From: Coriobacteriaceae bacterium
Lineage (GTDB): Bacteria > Actinomycetota > Coriobacteriia > Coriobacteriales > Eggerthellaceae
Reading direction: 5' to 3'
DNA: 8,861 nucleotides
Assembly: GCA_015062635.1 (NCBI GenBank)
Contig: SUUF01000032.1
Coordinates: 1 to 8,861, forward strand
In this document: positions 5,061 through 8,861 of the stretch, one piece after another
How positions within the stretch are numbered: position 1 is the stretch's first letter
Layout: each line of letters begins with the position of its first letter
Position numbers and translations under genes: made by a program
The notes under the pieces: generated by a model
The model's database searches: none
Seen by the model: only the letters and a program-made list of their open reading frames with translations
What the model was told of the DNA's origin: nothing

Positions 5061-6346
5061 GCGTTTGCCCCTTCCACCATAAGGCAAACCGTGCCCATCC
5101 CGTTCTCGTTCTTCACGCGCACCACCGTCGCTCCTGATATCGAGCGACGGGCATGCCACGAATAGCGCGATACCGCCGGATGTTCCAGGGGTGCATTCAG
5201 CTCGAGGAACACCGCATTCGCCCTGCGAAACGCCCGAAACCGCACGGTGCGCGACGTACGCTCACCGCATGTGGAAGGCATACGCCGCACCGCCCATTCC
5301 AACAATTCCTGCGCGGCAATCGCAACCCGTTCGCTCGTCGTCGCCAAAGGGGAAACCCGGAACGAAACGTCCGCCCCCATCGCCTTGAACTTCTCTTCGT
5401 AGCTCAAAAGCACCGTGTCGAGCACTGGGTTGTCACTATAGGTGCCGAAGCGCAGCGAATCGCATATCGATTGCAAGCCATCCAGGTAGCGGCGCAAATC
5501 CTCGCGTTCGGCAGCGCCCTCGACACGGTCGATGCGAGCCGCCAGCCCATCTAACGTGGTTCGGCTCTTCTCGAGGAAGAGCGACTGCCTGCGCACAGCA
5601 TCGTCGCAAGCGCTCATCAGGTACTGGGCTCGGGCGAGGTAAATCCGGCGCTTGCGCGCTTCACGCACCCTCAGCACGAAATATCCGACAGCCAAGGGGG
5701 CGCAGAGGAACGTCAGCACAAACGGGCCGGTGAAATTCGAAACCGCATCGTGCTGAATGCCCCAAACACGCGAAGTCGCGGCGAAGACAATATTCGCGAA
5801 AACGAAACAGAGCAGGACCGCCTCGTGCTTAAACGAGCGCCCCACAAACGAACGGCCCAAAGGCTTCGTGATTTGCAACAGCGCAAGGAAGAACGCCACC
5901 ATCAGGCATCCCGCCACGGCTGTCGCCGGGTGCAGGTAGCCGGCATATTGCACTACGAGCCCTTTGCCGAACATGGCATTCGAGGCAAGCACCGCGCCCA
6001 CCATGGCAAACCCGGCAATGAAGTCGACGAGTATTCCCATCAGCCCTATCTTCACCAGGCTGCCATCCCAGGTGTAATACGTAACCGCGATGACCAGCAA
6101 GCCAAAGGCGGCGATTGCAATCTCGCCGACGATGCACGCCATCGTGTCGCCAAGGGAAAACCACCGCATGGTATCGACCGCCGCTACCGCGAACATCTTC
6201 AGGATGAAATAGACGAAGAACAGATGCGGCGAGTGGCGTTTGGCGAAAAACGTGCTCATTGCGATATACGCGCACGCAATTCCGCCGGTAAGCAGGCACA
6301 TGCTGTTCAGGAAGACGCTCGCATAATCGAAAAACCCTATCGACAT
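5057..6346 (-). CDS. Seven-TM sensor protein with degenerate histidine-kinase body (pseudokinase)
   Basis: 429-residue membrane protein. Seven hydrophobic segments (about 7-30, 41-59, 71-91, 100-121, 139-158, 175-192, 207-225) are followed by a cytoplasmic region laid out like an AgrC-type kinase: a helical hairpin (235-298), then GTYSDNPVLDTVLLSYEEKF, resembling the family's 'GNPVLDxIL' segment, and KAMGADVSFRV. The catalytic parts are gone. No His stands at the H-box position (EKSRTTLDGLAARID). The N-box place reads AAQELLEWAVRR, without the Asn/Asp that bind Mg-ATP. There is no GxGxG box before the C-terminus (about 395-429). The frame is intact, so this is divergence and not a frameshift. 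Start: ATG 6346 (55 nt after the regulator's stop); GTG 6355 is an alternative; neither has a strong ribosome binding site. It probably serves as the ligand-sensing partner of the next gene's kinase. Confidence 0.75.
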   Translation of the reverse strand: MSIGFFDYASVFLNSMCLLTGGIACAYIAMSTFFAKRHSPHLFFVYFILKMFAVAAVDTMRWFSLGDTMACIVGEIAIAAFGLLVIAVTYYTWDGSLVKIGLMGILVDFIAGFAMVGAVLASNAMFGKGLVVQYAGYLHPATAVAGCLMVAFFLALLQITKPLGRSFVGRSFKHEAVLLCFVFANIVFAATSRVWGIQHDAVSNFTGPFVLTFLCAPLAVGYFVLRVREARKRRIYLARAQYLMSACDDAVRRQSLFLEKSRTTLDGLAARIDRVEGAAEREDLRRYLDGLQSICDSLRFGTYSDNPVLDTVLLSYEEKFKAMGADVSFRVSPLATTSERVAIAAQELLEWAVRRMPSTCGERTSRTVRFRAFRRANAVFLELNAPLEHPAVSRYSWHARRSISGATVVRVKNENGMGTVCLMVEGANA

Positions 6347-6401
6347 GGCGCACACCGCCCTGCACGCCCCATGAAATCGACAGGCAAGCGTTCGGGGCGC
6401 A

Positions 6402-7124
6402 TCACACCGTCCACTGGTCGGCCCATTCGAAGTACTGCTCGCGGAATGCACGCGCATAGCGCCGGCTCATGTGAACCTCTTCGCCGTTGTCGAGCAGCAC
6501 CGAGTCTTCGCGAATCTCCACCACGCGCGGAAGGTTGACGAGAATGCTGCTGTGGCAGGCGGCGAAAGAGCCCGAGGGCAGCTTGGACTGCAGCTCCGAA
6601 ATCTTTTCCCGCACTTCGTATACGTCATGCCGGGCAACAATGCGCGAGATGCGGCTTTGGCGCTCGATGTAGACGATATCCTCGCTCGCCAGCTTCACCA
6701 CCCTGCCATCACGCGGCATGATGACGATGAAATGCGCACGATAGTCGTGGATGCGGGCGAGCTTCTCGAAAATCTCGGGCAAGCGTTCCTCGAACTGCTT
6801 CTTCAGCACGAACCACACGTGGTCGGTGCGATATACGTCGACGGAGTATTGCAAGTAGCTGGTGAGGTACACCGCCTGGCATTTCGGCATGGTCTCGTTC
6901 AACCGGCGGATGGCATCGATGCCCTGCGGCTTGCCATCAAACTCGATGTCCATGAACACGACATCGAACGCCGTATGCTGCGCCGCGTTGAAAAATGCCT
7001 GCAACGATTGGAAGGCCGCCAGGTGCAAATCGAGGCGATGGCGACGAGCGAAACGCTCGAGGCTCGCCATCGCCTCTTGTAGCTGGCCTTCGTGATCATC
7101 GCATACCGCGACCTCCACCATCAT
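6402..7124 (-). CDS. LytTR-family response regulator
   Basis: 240-residue two-component regulator, AgrA/LytR class. The receiver domain (about 3-122) has the acidic pair D9-D10, phospho-acceptor D59 in VVFMDIEF, the switch residue region AVYLTSY (T88/S89) and Lys108/109. The LytTR DNA-binding domain (about 132-236) shows the typical features: RVVKLASEDIVYIERQSR, then VREKISELQSKLP, FAACHSSILVNL and the terminal HMSRRYARAFREQY. LytTR proteins bind pairs of about 9-bp direct repeats about one turn apart. ATG 7124 is chosen over the adjacent ATG 7121 because GGGAGG lies about six bases upstream. It is the first gene of the operon with the pseudokinase and the GHKL kinase. No promoter matching consensus well is visible in 7125-7260, which fits an activated or weak promoter. 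No peptide-pheromone or AgrB-like gene is present in the window. Confidence 0.93.
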   Translation of the reverse strand: MMVEVAVCDDHEGQLQEAMASLERFARRHRLDLHLAAFQSLQAFFNAAQHTAFDVVFMDIEFDGKPQGIDAIRRLNETMPKCQAVYLTSYLQYSVDVYRTDHVWFVLKKQFEERLPEIFEKLARIHDYRAHFIVIMPRDGRVVKLASEDIVYIERQSRISRIVARHDVYEVREKISELQSKLPSGSFAACHSSILVNLPRVVEIREDSVLLDNGEEVHMSRRYARAFREQYFEWADQWTV

Positions 7125-7260
7125 TCCGCCCTCCCTATCGGATGTGATATCGAGCAGTAAGGCTACACCACAAAGCCATCATCATGCTAGGCGCGCGGAC
7201 GAAGAAATCCGTCGGCTTTCGACAGATTCGGTTGCATTGCAGTCAAAAATGGCTCCGATT
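7125..7260. other. Gap between folP-folK and the signalling operon
   Basis: 136 bp holding the folP-folK terminator and presumably the promoter of the response regulator operon. A weak match on the minus strand is TTGTGG, 18 bases, TATCAC, ending near 7145. A copy of the half-site ATGCAACC seen in the palindrome at 4264-4281 lies at 7230-7237. Confidence 0.4.
7203..7228 (-). terminator. Probable terminator of folP-folK
   Basis: Minus-strand hairpin with a 9-bp stem (7220-7228 with 7206-7214, one G-U pair) and a five-base loop. The U-rich stretch UUUCUU runs off the 3' side of the stem, a moderate tail. It lies 32 nt beyond the stop codon at 7261. Confidence 0.55.
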
Positions 7261-8571
7261 TTAGCGGATGCGGTGCGCAGCGCCCACGTTCACACATTCG
7301 GCGGTAACGGGCGTGCCGTTTGCCAGCACGTGGTTGGGCACGATATCGAGCAGCGGCTTCACGACGAAATCGCGTTCGAGCATCAGCGGATGCGGAAGCT
7401 TCAAATGCTCGAGGTCGGACACATAACCCTGGTAGTCGAGAATGTCGATGTCGCAGGTACGCGGACCATTCGGAACGCTGCGCACGCGCCCGAGGCTGTT
7501 CTCGATCGCCTGGCAGCACTTCAGCAGCTCTTGCGGCGGCAAGCCGGTGCGCAGCAACACGACGGTGTTGATGAAGGTGTCTTGGTCTTCGTAATAGGCG
7601 GGTTCGCTCTCGTAGAACGGCGCGATGTCGATCATCAGACTGTCGGGCATCATGCACAGGTCGCCGATAGCCTTGTTCAGCACGGCGATCTTGCCCTCGC
7701 GCTCCTCGCCGGGGTTCGCCACGAGCGCCACGTTGCCGCCGAGGCCGAGCAGCACATAGGGCCGCAGGTCCTTCAGGGCCGCCGCGGTCACCGCCACGTT
7801 GTGCGTGCGCACGACCGACGCGCCCAACTCGCACGCGAGCAGGGCTTCCGCCGCCGACGCCGTGTCGCGCTCGGCAGGTTCGTCGATGCCATAAACCGCA
7901 CCCACATAGCTCTTGCGCGAGGCCGCAACCATAACCGGGTATCCCAGGTGGACGATCTCGTGCAGGTTGCGCATGAGCTCGATGGTCTGTCCCGTGGTCT
8001 TGCCGAAGCCGGGACCGGGATCGACGCAGATGCGGTCACGCGCAACGCCCACCGCCTCAAGCGCCTCGCAGCGCTCGCGCAACCAGTCGCGCACTTCCAC
8101 CACCACGTCGTCATACGTGGGCACATCCTGCATCGTCGCCGGCTCGCCCTGCATGTGCATCACCACCAGACCTGCATCGCATGCAGCGGCCACGGCCACC
8201 ATTTCGGGGTCGCGGAAGCCCGACACGTCGTTGACAATCGCCGCGCCCGCTTCCACGCATGCCCGGGCAACCGCCGCATGGCGCGTGTCGATAGATACGC
8301 ACATGCCTTCTGCCACCAGCGATTTCACGACCGGAAGCACACGCGCGAGCTCCTCGTCCTCCGAAACCGGCGCCGCGCCGGGACGCGTGGATTCACCGCC
8401 CACATCGATGATGAGCGCGCCTTCCTCCACCATCTGGCGCGCATGCTCGCAGGCCGCGTCGGCATCCACATAGGCGCCGCCGTCGGAAAACGAATCGGGC
8501 GTGACGTTCAGGATGCCCATGATGACGGGAATGTGCGTGTCATATGCGAAGCGGGAGCATTGCCAGATCAT
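7261..8571 (-). CDS. Bifunctional dihydropteroate synthase / HPPK fusion
   Basis: 436-residue cytoplasmic folate-biosynthesis fusion carrying two consecutive steps: HPPK pyrophosphorylates 6-hydroxymethyl-dihydropterin, and dihydropteroate synthase (sulfonamide target) couples it to p-aminobenzoate. FolP part (about 12-268): IMGILNVTPDSFSDGG (17-32), IDVGGESTRPG (55-65), SIDT (93-96), NDVSGFRD (114-121), DPGPGFGK (184-191), ASRKS (217-221) and RTHNV (255-259). FolK part (about 272-415): LLGLGGN (274-280), FYESEPA (319-325), DTFINTVV (331-338), then PNGPRTCDIDIL (367-378) carrying the two metal-binding Asp (D374, D376), and LPHPLMLERDFVVKPL (392-407). All key DHPS motifs are present. GLGGN replaces the usual SLGSN in HPPK. 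ATG 8571 has AAGGA about nine bases upstream; the frame is open 40 codons further, without similarity. DHPS-first order is the reverse of plant and protist HPPK-DHPS fusions. Confidence 0.92.
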   Translation of the reverse strand: MIWQCSRFAYDTHIPVIMGILNVTPDSFSDGGAYVDADAACEHARQMVEEGALIIDVGGESTRPGAAPVSEDEELARVLPVVKSLVAEGMCVSIDTRHAAVARACVEAGAAIVNDVSGFRDPEMVAVAAACDAGLVVMHMQGEPATMQDVPTYDDVVVEVRDWLRERCEALEAVGVARDRICVDPGPGFGKTTGQTIELMRNLHEIVHLGYPVMVAASRKSYVGAVYGIDEPAERDTASAAEALLACELGASVVRTHNVAVTAAALKDLRPYVLLGLGGNVALVANPGEEREGKIAVLNKAIGDLCMMPDSLMIDIAPFYESEPAYYEDQDTFINTVVLLRTGLPPQELLKCCQAIENSLGRVRSVPNGPRTCDIDILDYQGYVSDLEHLKLPHPLMLERDFVVKPLLDIVPNHVLANGTPVTAECVNVGAAHRIR

Positions 8572-8766
8572 TGGAGAGTCCTTCCACGTTGACGACGGTT
8601 GATGGAGCCCGCCTGCCATTCGGGGCAAGCACGGCCCGGCATCGCGGGCGGAGTCGAGAAACGACAGAGCCGAAGGGCCTTGCAAGCGCATGAATCGAAT
8701 GCGCAGAACCCTTCGACTCGTTTCGCTCGCCTTGGAATGGTGCGGAAACCGCGCCCAGCTGGGGCG
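8572..8766. other. Gap upstream of folP-folK
   Basis: 195 bp. It holds a 10-bp palindrome CCCAGCTGGG (8754-8763) just past the upstream stop codon, a long imperfect hairpin (8647-8731), and the folP ribosome binding site. I see no clear promoter and no recognisable folate riboswitch motif. Confidence 0.5.
8647..8731. repeat. REP-like intergenic hairpin
   Basis: Nested dyads: inner stem GCGCAT/ATGCGC (8686-8691 with 8699-8704, loop of seven), outer stem CGAAGGG/CCCTTCG (8671-8677 with 8709-8715), and imperfect pairing continuing outward through GTCGAG-AAACGA and TCGTTTCGCTCG to 8647 and 8731. It may be a dispersed palindromic element or a transcriptional attenuator between the upstream gene and folP. 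Confidence 0.55.
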
Positions 8767-8861
8767 TTATTCCTGCGGCGGGCGTTGGTTGCGGTTGATG
8801 CCGCTCGGGGTGCGGCGCTGCGGGCGCGGCTGCTGCGCATCCTGGGGCACCTGGGGCACTT
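8767..8861 (-). CDS. C-terminal tail of an upstream gene, possibly ftsH
   Basis: An open frame enters from the window edge and stops with TAA at 8767-8769. The 30 visible residues are Pro/Gln/Arg-rich: VPQVPQDAQQPRPQRR, then TPSGINRNQRPPQE. Nothing catalytic is visible. The position directly before a folate cluster resembles the hpt-ftsH-fol arrangement of many actinobacteria, and FtsH proteins there often end in disordered tails, so FtsH is a reasonable guess but not shown. The alternative minus frames also stay open here, but this one has a composition typical of a disordered tail and ends before the intergenic hairpin. Confidence 0.45.
   Translation of the reverse strand, partial: VPQVPQDAQQPRPQRRTPSGINRNQRPPQE

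Noticed and set aside
4131..5165. 344-codon plus-strand open frame
   Set aside because: Antisense shadow of the GHKL kinase gene and the gap beyond it; no recognisable domain.
5057..6346. Pseudogene by frameshift for the degenerate kinase
   Set aside because: The frame is continuous to the ATGA overlap, and no neighbouring frame contains missing H-, N- or G-box motifs, so the gene looks intact and diverged.
6347..6457. 37-codon N-terminal extension of the pseudokinase
   Set aside because: It overlaps the response regulator's coding end, has no hydrophobic or domain character, and the ATG at 6346 leads directly into the first helix.
7144..8592. 482-codon open frame on the plus strand
   Set aside because: It is the antisense of folP-folK. 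Its His/Arg/Ala-heavy composition is typical of shadow frames in GC-rich genes, while the minus frame carries complete DHPS and HPPK motifs.
1..8861. CRISPR arrays, tRNA or rRNA genes, insertion-sequence genes
   Set aside because: No regularly spaced repeats, no tRNA-like cloverleaf or conserved rRNA sequence, and no transposase or recombinase motifs were seen on either strand.

Overview
This 8.86 kb window is a GC-rich bacterial chromosomal segment with every recognisable gene on the minus strand. Gene content (a LytTR response regulator with GHKL-type kinases, a FolP-FolK fusion next to the tail of what is probably ftsH, a CcdA/TlpA pair, and a Ser/Ala-rich bactofilin-like membrane protein) and base composition suggest an actinobacterium, most likely class Coriobacteriia (Eggerthellaceae-like). 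That placement is inference from gene style, not from a marker gene.

Layout in transcription order, right to left. (1) 8767-8861: last 30 codons of an upstream gene, Pro/Gln/Arg-rich, possibly the FtsH tail. (2) 8572-8766: a 195-bp gap holding a long imperfect hairpin. (3) 7261-8571: bifunctional folP-folK, dihydropteroate synthase followed by HPPK, with a probable terminator at 7203-7228. (4) 7124-4314: a three-gene signalling operon made of a LytTR response regulator, a 7-TM protein with a decayed histidine-kinase body, and a short one-TM GHKL kinase that overlaps it by ATGA. (5) 4187-4313: a short gap with an 18-bp perfect operator-like palindrome. (6) 3362-4186: a biotin-protein ligase (BirA catalytic type, no DNA-binding domain) ending at a textbook terminator. 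(7) 2903-3361: the only long non-coding stretch. It carries a striking inverted repeat (25 bp perfect, 28/29 extended) around a 108-bp AT-richer spacer, plus the promoter of the next operon. (8) 2902-1: an envelope operon of a GTG-started bactofilin-like membrane protein, a membrane-anchored TlpA-type thioredoxin and CcdA, which is cut by the window edge.

How they work together: CcdA would carry electrons from cytoplasmic thioredoxin across the membrane to the TlpA-like protein outside, and the first gene of that operon would place a beta-solenoid domain on the same outer face. In the signalling operon the multi-TM protein has sensor architecture but lacks the phospho-accepting His and ATP-binding motifs. 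The small partner kinase has those motifs but almost no sensor, so the pair may act as a split receptor feeding the LytTR regulator. The most unusual items are this pseudokinase/minikinase pair, the inverted repeat at 3071-3236, the extracytoplasmic bactofilin-like protein with a duplicated cytoplasmic 14-residue motif, and the DHPS-then-HPPK domain order.
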